From contig NZ_AP028669.1 of NCBI RefSeq assembly GCF_041154485.1, forward strand, positions 4,154,001 to 4,218,000: DNA of 64,000 nucleotides. Direction: 5' to 3'. The position numbers and the translations under genes are program-made. Source of the DNA: Variovorax sp. V93. GTDB taxonomy: Bacteria; Pseudomonadota; Gammaproteobacteria; Burkholderiales; Burkholderiaceae_C. Numbering within the stretch: position 1 is the first letter of the stretch; each line of letters opens with the position of its first letter. Of the stretch, positions 25,175-33,410 are shown piece after piece. The notes under the pieces were generated by a model that had not been told where the DNA came from, ran no database searches, and saw nothing but the letters and a program-made list of their open reading frames with translations.

Positions 25175-26757
25175 GCCTCAGCGCTCCGGCCTTTCATTGC
25201 GAAGATGCCCTGGGGCCGCTTCTGGATGAAGATGATGATGAAGACAAGCACCGCGATCTTCGCGAGCACCGCGCCCGCCCAGCCTTCGATGAACTTGTTG
25301 AGAATGCCCAGTCCCATGGCCGCATACACCGTGCCCGCGAGCTGGCCCACGCCGCCCATCACGACCACCATGAAGCTGTCGACGATGTAGCTCTGGCCGA
25401 GGTCCGGGCCGACGTTGCCGATCTGGCTCAGCGCGCAGCCCGCGAGGCCCGCAATACCGGAGCCGAGCGCGAAGGCGTAGGTGTCGATGCGCGCGGTGTT
25501 CACGCCCATGCAGGAGGCGATCGGCCGGTTCTGCGTGACGCCGCGCACGAACAAGCCCAGGCGCGTGCGGCCGATCAGCCAGCCCATCGCAAGCAGCACC
25601 AGCACGGCAAAGACGATGATGCAGATGCGGTTCCACGGCAGCGTCACGTTGCTCAGCATGGTGAAGCCGCCGCTCATCCAGCCGGGGTTCTCGACGCCGA
25701 CGTTCTGCGCGCCGAACAGCGAACGCACGAGCTGCTGCAGCATCAGGCTGATGCCCCAGGTGGCCAGCAGCGTCTCCAGCGGCCGGCCGTAAAGGAAGCG
25801 GATCACGCCGCGTTCGAGCACCGCGCCCACCAGCGCCGAACTCAGGAAGGCCACCGGAATGGCCGCCACCAGGTACCAGCCGAAGGCCGCCTCGGGCATA
25901 TAGCGCTGGAAGATGCCCTGCATCACGTAGGTGGCGTAGGCGCCGATCATCATCAGCTCGCCGTGCGCCATGTTGATGACGCCCATCAGCCCGTAGGTGA
26001 TGGCCAGGCCCAGCGCGGCCAGCAGCAGCACCGATCCCAGGCTGATGCCGCTGAACACCGCGTTGATGCGGTCGCCCCACACCAGCGCGCCATCGATGCT
26101 GGCAATGGAGGCGACGATGGCGGCCTTGACGTCGGCCTCGGTCTCGTCGGCCAGGCGCTGGTTGAGCAGGAGCTTGGTGTCGGGGCTCGTGTTGGCGCCG
26201 AGTTCCCTGGCTGCGGCAAGGCGCCGGGCCTTGTCGGCGCTGGTGAGCATGCTGGCGGCGCGCACCAGCTGCAGCTGCGCCTTGATGCCGGGATTGGTCT
26301 CGGCGGCCAGCGCCTTCTCGACCATCGGAATGCGCGATTCGTCGGGCTCCTTGAAGAGCGCCTGCGCGGCTTCGGCGCGCACCGCGTCGTCCTTGCTCGT
26401 GAGCTTGAGCGCGGCCTGCGCGGCATCGAGCGCGCCGCGCATGAGGTTGTTGTTGACCACGTCCTCGGCCGTATCGGGCACCTGCAGCTCGGCGCCGGTC
26501 ACAGGGTCGTAGCCCTTGTCGTCCTTCATCACGAAGACCTTGTCTTCGGTGTACTTGACCGCGTCCTCGGACATGGCCTGGATGAAGGCGGCGGTCTTGT
26601 CGTCGGCCGTGAGCACCGCCTGGTTGAGCGCGGTGATGCGCGCTTCGGATTCGCCCGAGGCGATGGCGCGGGCTTCGTCGGCGGTCAGCGCGTGGACGGC
26701 CGATGCCATGAGCAGCATGGCGGCGAGTGCGCAGTGAAGGGATCGTCGAAGCATCAT
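25171..26757 (-). CDS. urtB: Urea ABC transporter permease UrtB
   Basis: A 528-residue permease. It starts with a signal-like segment (MMLRRSLHCALAAMLLMASAVHA), then about 210 mostly alpha-helical residues outside the membrane, a long N-terminal domain characteristic of UrtB. The LivH-type permease domain follows (ITYGLMGVINMAHGELMMIGAY, TLLATWGISLMLQQ, GRTRLGLFVRGVTQNRPIA). Two adjacent ATGs (26757, 26754) can both serve; the ribosome site is weak. Upstream lies a 116-bp inverted-repeat element that separates it from urtA. Confidence 0.92.
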   Translation of the reverse strand: MMLRRSLHCALAAMLLMASAVHALTADEARAIASGESEARITALNQAVLTADDKTAAFIQAMSEDAVKYTEDKVFVMKDDKGYDPVTGAELQVPDTAEDVVNNNLMRGALDAAQAALKLTSKDDAVRAEAAQALFKEPDESRIPMVEKALAAETNPGIKAQLQLVRAASMLTSADKARRLAAARELGANTSPDTKLLLNQRLADETEADVKAAIVASIASIDGALVWGDRINAVFSGISLGSVLLLAALGLAITYGLMGVINMAHGELMMIGAYATYVMQGIFQRYMPEAAFGWYLVAAIPVAFLSSALVGAVLERGVIRFLYGRPLETLLATWGISLMLQQLVRSLFGAQNVGVENPGWMSGGFTMLSNVTLPWNRICIIVFAVLVLLAMGWLIGRTRLGLFVRGVTQNRPIASCMGVNTARIDTYAFALGSGIAGLAGCALSQIGNVGPDLGQSYIVDSFMVVVMGGVGQLAGTVYAAMGLGILNKFIEGWAGAVLAKIAVLVFIIIFIQKRPQGIFAMKGRSAEA

Positions 26758-26777
26758 GAAACCGGAAGTTGAATTGG

Positions 26778-26893
26778 CTCCCTCCCCTTCCGGGGGAGGG
26801 TCGGGGTGGGGGCACGCGGCGCTTGTCCAGGCACAGTGCCCGTGGCGACCGCCGTCAGCCCCCACCCCTGCCCTCCCCCGAAAGGGGAGGGAG
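26778..26893. repeat. Dispersed palindromic repeat, copy A (urtA-urtB gap)
   Basis: About 116 nt, with near-perfect inverted ends of roughly 36 nt: CTCCCTCCCCTTCCGGGGGA on the left is mirrored on the right, leaving a short central spacer. Two more copies of the same family occur in the window (47551-47664 and 51616-51729). No coding capacity. It fills most of the 144-nt gap between urtA and urtB and should form a strong RNA hairpin there. Confidence 0.82.
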
Positions 26894-26901
26894 AAACACG
26901 C

Positions 26902-28170
26902 TTACAGCGACTTGCCAGCCGGCTGATCCGGCTTCTTGTCGTTGCCTTCGATGTACGGGCTCCACGGCTTGGCCTTGACCGGGCCCGGCGTCTTCCACAC
27001 CACGCTGAACTGGCCGTCGGCCTTGATCTCGCCGATGAACACGCTCTTGTGCAGGTGATGGTTCTTCTCGTCCATCTTCGAGACGATGCCCGAGGGGGCC
27101 GTGAAGGTCTGGCCGGCCATGGCGGCGATCACCTTGTCGGTGTCGGTCGACTTGGCCTTCTCGACCGCCTGCTTCCACATGTGGATGCCGATCCAGGTGG
27201 CTTCCATCGGGTCGTTGGTGAGCGGCTTGTCCTTGTGGCCGGCGATGTTCTTGGCCTTGGCGTACTCGCTCCACTGCTTGATGAACGCCGTGTTGGTCGG
27301 GTTCTTGATCGACATGAAGTAGTTCCACGCGGCCAGGTGGCCCACCAGCGGCTTGGTGTCGACACCGCGCAGTTCTTCCTCGCCGACCGAGAAGGCGACC
27401 ACCGGCACGTCCTTGGCCTTGAGGCCGGCGTTGCCGAGTTCCTTGTAGAAGGGCACGTTCGAGTCGCCGTTGATGGTCGAGACCACCGCCGTCTTGCCGC
27501 CCGAGGAGAACTTCTTGATGTCCGCCACGATGGTCTGGTAGTCGCTGTGGCCGAAGGGCGTGTACTTCTCGTCGATGTCGGTGTCCTTCACGCCCTTGCT
27601 CTTCAGGTAGGCGCGCAGGATCTTGTTGGTGGTGCGGGGGTAGACGTAGTCGGTGCCCAGCAGCACCCAGCGCTTGGCACCGCCGCCTTCCTTGCTCATC
27701 AGGTAGTCGACCGCCGGAATGGCCTGCTGGTTGGGCGCGGCGCCGGTGTAGAACACGTTCTTCGAGAGCTCTTCGCCTTCGTACTGCACGGGGTAGAACA
27801 GGAGGCCGTTCATTTCCTCGACCACCGGCAGCACCGACTTGCGCGACACCGAGGTCCAGCAGCCGAAGATCACCGAAACCTTGTCCTGGCCCAGCAGCTG
27901 CTTGGTCTTTTCAGCGAACAGCGGCCAGTTGGAAGCCGGGTCGACCACCACGGGCTCGAGCTGCTTGCCCAGCACGCCGCCCTTCTTGTTGATGTCGTCG
28001 ATGGCCATCAGGACCGTGTCTTTCAACACGGTTTCCGAGATGGCCATCGTGCCCGACAGCGAGTGCAGCACGCCGACCTTGATGGTGTCGGCGGCAAAGG
28101 CCGGCGCAGCGGAAATGCTGGCCAGGGCGACGGCGGCGGTGAGCGCCTTGAGTGTGAAACGACGTTGCAT
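26902..28170 (-). CDS. urtA: Urea ABC transporter substrate-binding protein UrtA
   Basis: A 422-residue periplasmic urea receptor. A signal peptide (MQRRFTLKALTAAVALASIS, cleavage near AFA-AD, residue 27) is followed by TIKVGVLHSLSGTMAISETV, VIFGCWTSVSRKSVLPVVEE, LFYPVQYEGEE and NVFYTGAAPNQQAIPAVDYL, all strongly diagnostic of UrtA. AGGAG 6 nt upstream fixes the ATG. First gene of urtABCDE. In known bacteria the operon is induced under nitrogen limitation; no clear sigma-54 or NtcA-like site was identified in the 147-nt upstream gap. No urease genes are in the window. Confidence 0.95.
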   Translation of the reverse strand: MQRRFTLKALTAAVALASISAAPAFAADTIKVGVLHSLSGTMAISETVLKDTVLMAIDDINKKGGVLGKQLEPVVVDPASNWPLFAEKTKQLLGQDKVSVIFGCWTSVSRKSVLPVVEEMNGLLFYPVQYEGEELSKNVFYTGAAPNQQAIPAVDYLMSKEGGGAKRWVLLGTDYVYPRTTNKILRAYLKSKGVKDTDIDEKYTPFGHSDYQTIVADIKKFSSGGKTAVVSTINGDSNVPFYKELGNAGLKAKDVPVVAFSVGEEELRGVDTKPLVGHLAAWNYFMSIKNPTNTAFIKQWSEYAKAKNIAGHKDKPLTNDPMEATWIGIHMWKQAVEKAKSTDTDKVIAAMAGQTFTAPSGIVSKMDEKNHHLHKSVFIGEIKADGQFSVVWKTPGPVKAKPWSPYIEGNDKKPDQPAGKSL

Positions 28171-28317
28171 GTGGACTCCTGCTCCGGGGTGGTTGAAACC
28201 TGGTCGCCGGTACGGGCCGGACGATGGAGAGGAGTCTGCGGATTCGCCCGCCCGCGAGAAATACGCCGGGTGGCGTACACGGAGGTACTCAAGGCGGCAA
28301 TGGTGGCCGCCGCACTT

Positions 28318-29778
28318 TCACGCCTTCGGCTGCGGCCGGCTGCCCCGCCGCTGCAGCAGCGCCACCAGCAGGGCCGACGCCATCAGGTACACCAGCGCCA
28401 CACCGAACGCGCTCGCAAAGCCCGCAGCATCCGGCGCACCGCCCAGCCGCCCGTAGAACAGGATGCCGATCAGCGCCACGCCCAGCGCATTGCTCGCCTG
28501 CTGCACCATCGACAGCACGCCCGACGCCACGCCGGCATGCTGCGGCGGCAGGCCGGCCAGCACGGTGGACACCAGTGGCGCCATCACCATGCCGAGCCCT
28601 GCGCCCTGCACCAGCAGCAGCGGCACCATCCATGCGACCACGTGCGCGTGTCCGGCCCACCCCGCCACATTGACGAACTGCAATGCATGGCCCACAGCCA
28701 GCACCAAAGCGCCGAGCGCGATCGGCGGCTGGCTGCCGAAGCGGCGTGCCAGGCGCGCGCCGGCCATCGAGGTTGCAAAGAAGCCGACCGCCAGCGACGT
28801 GAAGACGAGGCCCGAACTCAGCGGGTCGAGCGCCAGGCCTTGCTGCAGGTACAGCGCCAGCACGAAATAGAGCGAGGCATTGCCGACATAGAAGGCCAGC
28901 GTGGTGAAAAGGCCCATGACGAAGCGCCGGTTCGCCAGCAGCACGGGCGCCACCAGTGGCGCACCGCCGTTCGCGGCCAGCCGACGCTGCTGGAAAGCGA
29001 ACGCAGCGAGCAGGGGCAGCGAGGCGGCCAGGCACAGCCAGCTCCACAGCGGCCAGCCCTGCTCGCGGCCTTCGACCAGCGGCAGCACCACGGCCACGGA
29101 GCCGGCCGCCACCAGCAGCATGCCGGCCAGGTCGAGCCGGCTGTTGCCGCCGTTGGCAAGCGGCGGAATGACGCGCGGTGCGAGCACCAGCGCCAGCAGG
29201 CCGATCGGAACGTTGATGAGGAAGCAGCTGCGCCAGCCGAGCCCGCCCGGATCGGCATGGATCAGCAACCCGCCCACCAGCTGCCCGAGCGTAGCCCCGA
29301 GGCCCAGCGTGAGCCCGTAGGCCGCAAAGGCGCGCGCGCGGCTTTCACCGGTGTAGGCCAGGCCGATCATCGCCAGCACCTGCGGCTGCAGCAGTGCACC
29401 GGCCAGGCCCTGCAGCACGCGGGCCGCCACCAGCAGCTCGGCGTTGGGCGCGAGGCCGCAGGCGGCCGACGCCAGCGTGAACAGCAGCAGGCCCAGCATG
29501 AACATGCGGCGCCGGCCGAACAGGTCGCCGAGCCGCCCGCCGGTGATCAGGCCCGCGGCCGTGGCCAGGCCGTAGCCGGCCACCACCATCTGCAGGGTGC
29601 CCGCGGAGGCGCGAAGCTCGCGCTGCATCGAAGGCAGTGCCACGTTGACGATGAAGAAGTCGAGCACCACCAGGAAGGTGCCGCTGAGCATGACCCAGAG
29701 GCCGAGGGTGCCGGCGCCGCGGCTTGCGGCGGAGGAAAACGATGCTGCCGGGGCAGCGATGTTGGATGACTGCGACAT
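28318..29778 (-). CDS. MFS transporter, DHA2 (EmrB/QacA) family
   Basis: A 486-residue exporter with about fourteen membrane segments. LDFFIVNVALPSMQRELRAS (segment 1), GGRLGDLFGRRRMFMLGLLL (loop 2-3 motif A), RVLQGLAGALLQPQVLAMIG and YGLTLGLGATLGQLVGGLLI (motif C, antiporter type) place it in DHA2, usually proton-driven drug or metabolite efflux. ATG 29778 is chosen; an upstream in-frame start adds 13 non-conserved residues. It lies 64 nt behind the NTF2-like gene on the same strand and is probably controlled, with it, by the divergent AraC-type regulator. Confidence 0.9.
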   Translation of the reverse strand: MSQSSNIAAPAASFSSAASRGAGTLGLWVMLSGTFLVVLDFFIVNVALPSMQRELRASAGTLQMVVAGYGLATAAGLITGGRLGDLFGRRRMFMLGLLLFTLASAACGLAPNAELLVAARVLQGLAGALLQPQVLAMIGLAYTGESRARAFAAYGLTLGLGATLGQLVGGLLIHADPGGLGWRSCFLINVPIGLLALVLAPRVIPPLANGGNSRLDLAGMLLVAAGSVAVVLPLVEGREQGWPLWSWLCLAASLPLLAAFAFQQRRLAANGGAPLVAPVLLANRRFVMGLFTTLAFYVGNASLYFVLALYLQQGLALDPLSSGLVFTSLAVGFFATSMAGARLARRFGSQPPIALGALVLAVGHALQFVNVAGWAGHAHVVAWMVPLLLVQGAGLGMVMAPLVSTVLAGLPPQHAGVASGVLSMVQQASNALGVALIGILFYGRLGGAPDAAGFASAFGVALVYLMASALLVALLQRRGSRPQPKA

Positions 29779-29842
29779 GATGGGTTCGAGTGTTGGGATG
29801 GAGCGGCGCCGCGGCAATGACCTCGGAGGTCATCGCCGGGCT

Positions 29843-30229
29843 TCAGGCCGCGGGCGTCGGCAGGATGAACTGGTAGTCCGCGGCGATGCGGCCGTCCTCG
29901 GCGAGCAGGAGAAACTCCAGGCCGAGCGCGGCAATGGGCCCGCCGGCGGCCGGAACCATGTGCCAATGGAACATCACCGCGCCATGCAGGAACTGCGCAT
30001 CGCCCGCGGCCACGAAGCGGAAGCCGCCATCGCGCACGTTTTTTTCGTGCGAGCCGGTGACGCGCTGCTCCAGTGCCTCGTAGCCCTTCACCTGCAGCGT
30101 GCGCACGAAGTGTTCGCCTTCGGGCACCCACAGCCGGGCGATGGCGGCGCGGCGCGCTGCGGCATCGGTTTCGTTCCAGGCCGCGACGTAGCGATCGGCG
30201 AGTTCGGCAAAAGAGATGTCGGTGGTCAT
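29843..30229 (-). CDS. NTF2-like (SnoaL-type) small protein
   Basis: A 128-residue protein with the cone-shaped NTF2/SnoaL pattern: ISFAELADRYVAAWNETDAA at the start, ARLWVPEGEHFV, HGAVMFHWHMVPAAGG and ADYQFILP. Members are isomerases, cyclases or small-ligand binders; the ligand cannot be told. Start ATG 30229 puts the typical first helix near the N-terminus. It is transcribed divergently from the AraC-type regulator, a common pairing in which the regulator controls the small enzyme and the exporter that follows it. Confidence 0.75.
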   Translation of the reverse strand: MTTDISFAELADRYVAAWNETDAAARRAAIARLWVPEGEHFVRTLQVKGYEALEQRVTGSHEKNVRDGGFRFVAAGDAQFLHGAVMFHWHMVPAAGGPIAALGLEFLLLAEDGRIAADYQFILPTPAA

Positions 30230-30324
30230 GATCGGAATCCTTGCTGGCTTGGCGAAGTGGAAGAGCGAGGCTGCAGTTTCCAGCCCCAGGAGTGGACAGT
30301 GAATGCCTGCGAAGCCGATAATCT

Positions 30325-30338
30325 TGTCCATTCGTCCA
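30325..30338. promoter_or_regulatory. Direct half-sites TGTCCA-N2-CGTCCA, possible AraC-type site
   Basis: Just before the ribosome site of the AraC-type gene, TGTCCA (30325-30330) and CGTCCA (30333-30338) form a direct repeat with 8-nt period. An inverse copy, TGGACA (30293-30298), lies about 30 nt upstream. Position in the divergent promoter gap suggests binding by the adjacent regulator; this is an inference from spacing and repetition only. Confidence 0.35.
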
Positions 30339-30355
30339 CCGCCACAGGAGCTCCG

Positions 30356-31282
30356 TTGGATCCGCTCGATGACGTGTTCGCCGCCATGCGCGTACGCAGC
30401 GCGCTCTATGCGCGGCTCGAGGCGCGCGCGCCCTGGGGCGTGAGCCTGGCCGGCGGAGAGAGCGCCCGCTTCGGCCTGGTGGTGCGCGGAAGCTGCCTGC
30501 TCGAAGTGCCGGGCGTGGCGCAGCCCGTGGCCCTGGCCGCAGGCGACTGCTATGTGCTCGCGCACGGCACGCCCTATGTGCTGCGCGACCATCCGGACAC
30601 GCCCACGGTCAGCTGCGCCTCGGTGGTGCGCGACCGCATCGGCGGCGTGGTCGATCTGGGCGGCACCGGCACCGCCGCATCGGTGATCTGCGGCTGGTTC
30701 CATTTCGACCAGCGTGCGGCCCGGCCGCTGCTCGATCTGCTGCCCGTGCTGCTGCACGTCAAGATGGAGCAGGCGCGCGCCATCGCGCTGCAAGGCACCC
30801 TGCAGCTGCTTGCGATGGAAACGGGCGAGCCGGGCCTGGGCTCGGGCCTGCTCGTGAGCCGGCTGGCCGACATCGTGTTCGTGCAGGCGGTGCGCGCGCA
30901 CGCCGCGGCGCAAGGTCAGGCGCAGACGGGCTGGCTCGGCGCACTGGCCGACGCGCGCATCGGCCCTGCGCTGCGCGCCATGCACAAGGACATGGCGCGC
31001 GACTGGACGGTGGAGACGCTGGCCTCGGCGGCCAGCCTGTCGCGCTCGGCATTTGCGCAGCGCTTTCGCGAGAAGGTCGGCCAGGCACCGCTCGAATACC
31101 TGACGCACTGGCGCATGTTCAAGGCCGGCAACATGCTCGGCCAGGGCCATGCGGCCGTCGGCGCGATCGCGGGCGCGGTGGGCTATGAATCAGAAGCCGC
31201 GTTCAGCAAGGCCTTCAAGCGCCGGATGGGCATGGCCCCCGGCGCATGGCGTGCGGCGGCGCGCGAGGGCGTTGCCGCCTAG
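30356..31282 (+). CDS. AraC-family transcriptional regulator (cupin_6 type)
   Basis: A 308-residue regulator. The N-terminal cupin-like domain (about 1-190) has PWGVSLAGGESARFGLVVRG, AGDCYVLAHGTPYVLRDHP and VICGWFHFD, typical of the cupin_6 AraC branch. The C-terminal double helix-turn-helix (about 210-305) reads WTVETLASAASLSRSAFAQRF and IAGAVGYESEAAFSKAFKRR. The start is taken as TTG 30356 because AGGAG lies 6 nt before it and no in-frame ATG gives a complete cupin domain. Divergent from the NTF2-like and MFS genes; its 3' end overlaps the convergent esterase gene by 4 nt. Confidence 0.88.
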   Translation: MDPLDDVFAAMRVRSALYARLEARAPWGVSLAGGESARFGLVVRGSCLLEVPGVAQPVALAAGDCYVLAHGTPYVLRDHPDTPTVSCASVVRDRIGGVVDLGGTGTAASVICGWFHFDQRAARPLLDLLPVLLHVKMEQARAIALQGTLQLLAMETGEPGLGSGLLVSRLADIVFVQAVRAHAAAQGQAQTGWLGALADARIGPALRAMHKDMARDWTVETLASAASLSRSAFAQRFREKVGQAPLEYLTHWRMFKAGNMLGQGHAAVGAIAGAVGYESEAAFSKAFKRRMGMAPGAWRAAAREGVAA

Positions 31283-32349
31283 GCGCTCGCTGCAAGGCTC
31301 GCTGCCTTGATCTTGGCCGCGAGCTTGAACTGCGACGCCGCAAAGGCCCACACCATGCGCGTGGCATCGGGCCCGCCCGGGTCGCTGAAAAGCGTCGCGG
31401 CGGCGCCGCCGCTCCATGCATGCCCGAGTCCCGCGATCTCGCACAGCACGACCAGCGTGCGGCCCTTGCGCCGAAACTCGGTCACCCGCATGGCATGCCG
31501 CTTGCCGCGCTGCAGCGTGCGCGTCAGCCCCGGCTTGGCGCCCATGGCCGTGGCCCACACGGCCGCGCTGTTGACGGCATTGCTCGGCGCCACCACGGCA
31601 TCGGCGTCGCCATGGATCACCAGCATCGGCGGCAGGGTCGCGAACACGGCGGCCGCGCCCATGGCCTTGCCGACCGCGGTGGTCGGCATCGGCGGCGTGT
31701 GCTGCCCGCGCATTGCGCCCAGGGCCGTGGCCGAGGATTTCGCCGCGCCCGGCGCCACGCCCGAATGCATGGCCACGGCGCGAAAGCGCTGCGGATAGCG
31801 CGTGGCAAGCAGCGCCGCCATGCTGGCCCCCGCCGACAGGCCGGCCAGCGCAATGCGCTCGCGGTCCACCGGATAGAGCATGCAGGCCTGGTCGATGGCC
31901 GCCATCAAGGTGGCGGCTTCGGCGTCGGCCTTGCCCGAACGCCGCTCGTACCAGTTCCAGCAGCCTTGGGGATGGGCCAGCCTGTCCTGCTCCAGGTAGA
32001 GCACCAGGAATCGCTGGCGCACCGCGAGCGCGTTCATGCGCGTGCTGGCCGCGAAGTCGCGCCCGGTCTGGCCGCAGCCGTGCAGCATGACCATGAGCGG
32101 CAGCTTCTCGCCGGGCTGCAGCTTCAGGTCGGCCGGACGGAACAGGTGGTAGCCGCGCGCACCGCCGGGGCCCAGTGCCATGCCGCCGAGCCAGTCGCCC
32201 TTGCCCGGCGGCGGCTTCAGGCGCTTGGCCGCTGCGCGCTGCACCTGGCCCGCCACGCGCTTGCTGTTGCCGAGCGTGATCTTCGTGAGTGCCTTCAGGT
32301 TGCGCTCATAGGCGCGGGCGAACAGGGAAGCGGTGGAACGACGGGCCAT
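31279..32349 (-). CDS. PHB-depolymerase-family esterase (alpha/beta hydrolase)
   Basis: A 356-residue hydrolase of the esterase PHB/LpqC type. The oxyanion-hole motif LMVMLHGCGQTGRDFA, nucleophile elbow IALAGLSAGASMAALLA, acidic region VIHGDADAVVAPSNA and His in GLGHAWSGG define the triad. No signal peptide is evident; the N-terminus is basic and helical (RVAGQVQRAAAKRLK). Such enzymes may act on polyhydroxyalkanoate, feruloyl or other esters; calling it a true PHB depolymerase would go beyond the sequence. Convergent with the AraC-type gene; the next gene on the same strand is PPK2. Confidence 0.88.
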   Translation of the reverse strand: MARRSTASLFARAYERNLKALTKITLGNSKRVAGQVQRAAAKRLKPPPGKGDWLGGMALGPGGARGYHLFRPADLKLQPGEKLPLMVMLHGCGQTGRDFAASTRMNALAVRQRFLVLYLEQDRLAHPQGCWNWYERRSGKADAEAATLMAAIDQACMLYPVDRERIALAGLSAGASMAALLATRYPQRFRAVAMHSGVAPGAAKSSATALGAMRGQHTPPMPTTAVGKAMGAAAVFATLPPMLVIHGDADAVVAPSNAVNSAAVWATAMGAKPGLTRTLQRGKRHAMRVTEFRRKGRTLVVLCEIAGLGHAWSGGAAATLFSDPGGPDATRMVWAFAASQFKLAAKIKAASLAASA

Positions 32350-32394
32350 GGGCGCAGTGTGAGGGCAAAGCGCAGGCCGTCCAAACAGGCGGCC

Positions 32395-33315
32395 CTAGTA
32401 GATCTCCGGCACGATCATGCTGGCCGGCACCGGCTGGCGCAAGTAGTCCGCATGGCGCTCGCGCGCGGGCAGTTCCACCGGCGGATGCGGCACCTCCTGG
32501 TAGGGCAGCTGGCCCAGCAGGTGGCTGATGCAGTTCAGCCGCGCCTTCTTCTTGTCGACCGCCTGCACCACCCACCACGGCGCTTCCGCAATGTGGGTGC
32601 GCTCCAGCATGATCTCCTTCGCCTTGGTGTATTCCTCCCAGCGGCGGCGGCTCTCGAGGTCCATGGGGCTCAGCTTCCATTGCTTGAGCGGGTCGTGGAT
32701 GCGGCCCAGGAAGCGCATGTGCTGCTCGTCGTCGGTGATGGAGAACCAGTACTTGATGAGCTTGATGCCCGAGCGCACCAGCATCTTCTCGAACTCCGGC
32801 ACGGTGCGGAAGAACTCCTCGTATTCGTCGTCTGAGCAAAAGCCCATCACGCGCTCCACTCCGGCGCGGTTGTACCAGCTGCGGTCGAACAGCACCATCT
32901 CGCCGGCCGCCGGCAGGTGCGCGGCGTAGCGCTGGAAATACCACTGCGTGCGTTCGCGGTCGTTGGGCGCCGGCAGCGCGGCCACGCGGGCCACGCGCGG
33001 ATTCAGGCGCTGCGTGATGCGCTTGATGACACCGCCCTTGCCCGCCGCGTCGCGGCCTTCGAAAAGAATGACCACCTTCTGCTTGCTGTGCTGCACCCAG
33101 TCCTGCAGCTTCACGAGCTCGCCCTGCAGCCGGAACAGTTCCTTGAAGTAGGCCTGGCGCGCGGCCTTGTCGCCCATGCGCGCGGCGGGGTCGAGGCCGT
33201 CGATGTTGCGGTCCTCGATCTCCAGTTCGAGCTCCTCGTCGTAGCTGTCGATCAAGTCGCGGGCGATGCGTTGCATCAGGTCTTCGTGGTCTGGAAGTGC
33301 GCTCGTCAGCATCAT
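32395..33315 (-). CDS. ppk2: Polyphosphate kinase 2 (PPK2 family)
   Basis: A 306-residue kinase that transfers phosphate between polyphosphate and nucleotides. Walker A-like VVILFEGRDAAGKGGVIKRI, lid region RVAALPAPNDRERTQWYFQRY, Walker B-like MVLFDRSWYNRAGVERVMGF and the end AEAPWWVVQAVDKKKARLN are diagnostic of class I PPK2. Start is taken at the first of two adjacent ATGs (33315, 33312); the ribosome site is poor, and the longer in-frame extension to 33594 overlaps the divergent transporter and is not conserved-looking. Nucleotide preference cannot be decided. Confidence 0.92.
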   Translation of the reverse strand: MMLTSALPDHEDLMQRIARDLIDSYDEELELEIEDRNIDGLDPAARMGDKAARQAYFKELFRLQGELVKLQDWVQHSKQKVVILFEGRDAAGKGGVIKRITQRLNPRVARVAALPAPNDRERTQWYFQRYAAHLPAAGEMVLFDRSWYNRAGVERVMGFCSDDEYEEFFRTVPEFEKMLVRSGIKLIKYWFSITDDEQHMRFLGRIHDPLKQWKLSPMDLESRRRWEEYTKAKEIMLERTHIAEAPWWVVQAVDKKKARLNCISHLLGQLPYQEVPHPPVELPARERHADYLRQPVPASMIVPEIY

Positions 33316-33410
33316 GGGAAAAAGGGCGGTGTGGAGTGGAACGGGGCATGCTGCCCGCCGCATATGACCATTGCGTGACGCTCCGCGGGCCACCGACACG
33401 AAGTTGTCAC

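Noticed and set aside
26778..26893. A possible CRISPR array or tandem repeat
   Set aside because: Each repeat copy is single, far from the others, and built as an inverted repeat. No regular repeat-spacer pattern occurs anywhere in the window.
28171..28317. Nitrogen-control (sigma-54 or NtrC) site upstream of urtA
   Set aside because: Expected from known biology of urt operons, but no convincing GG-N10-GC element at a usable distance was found by eye.
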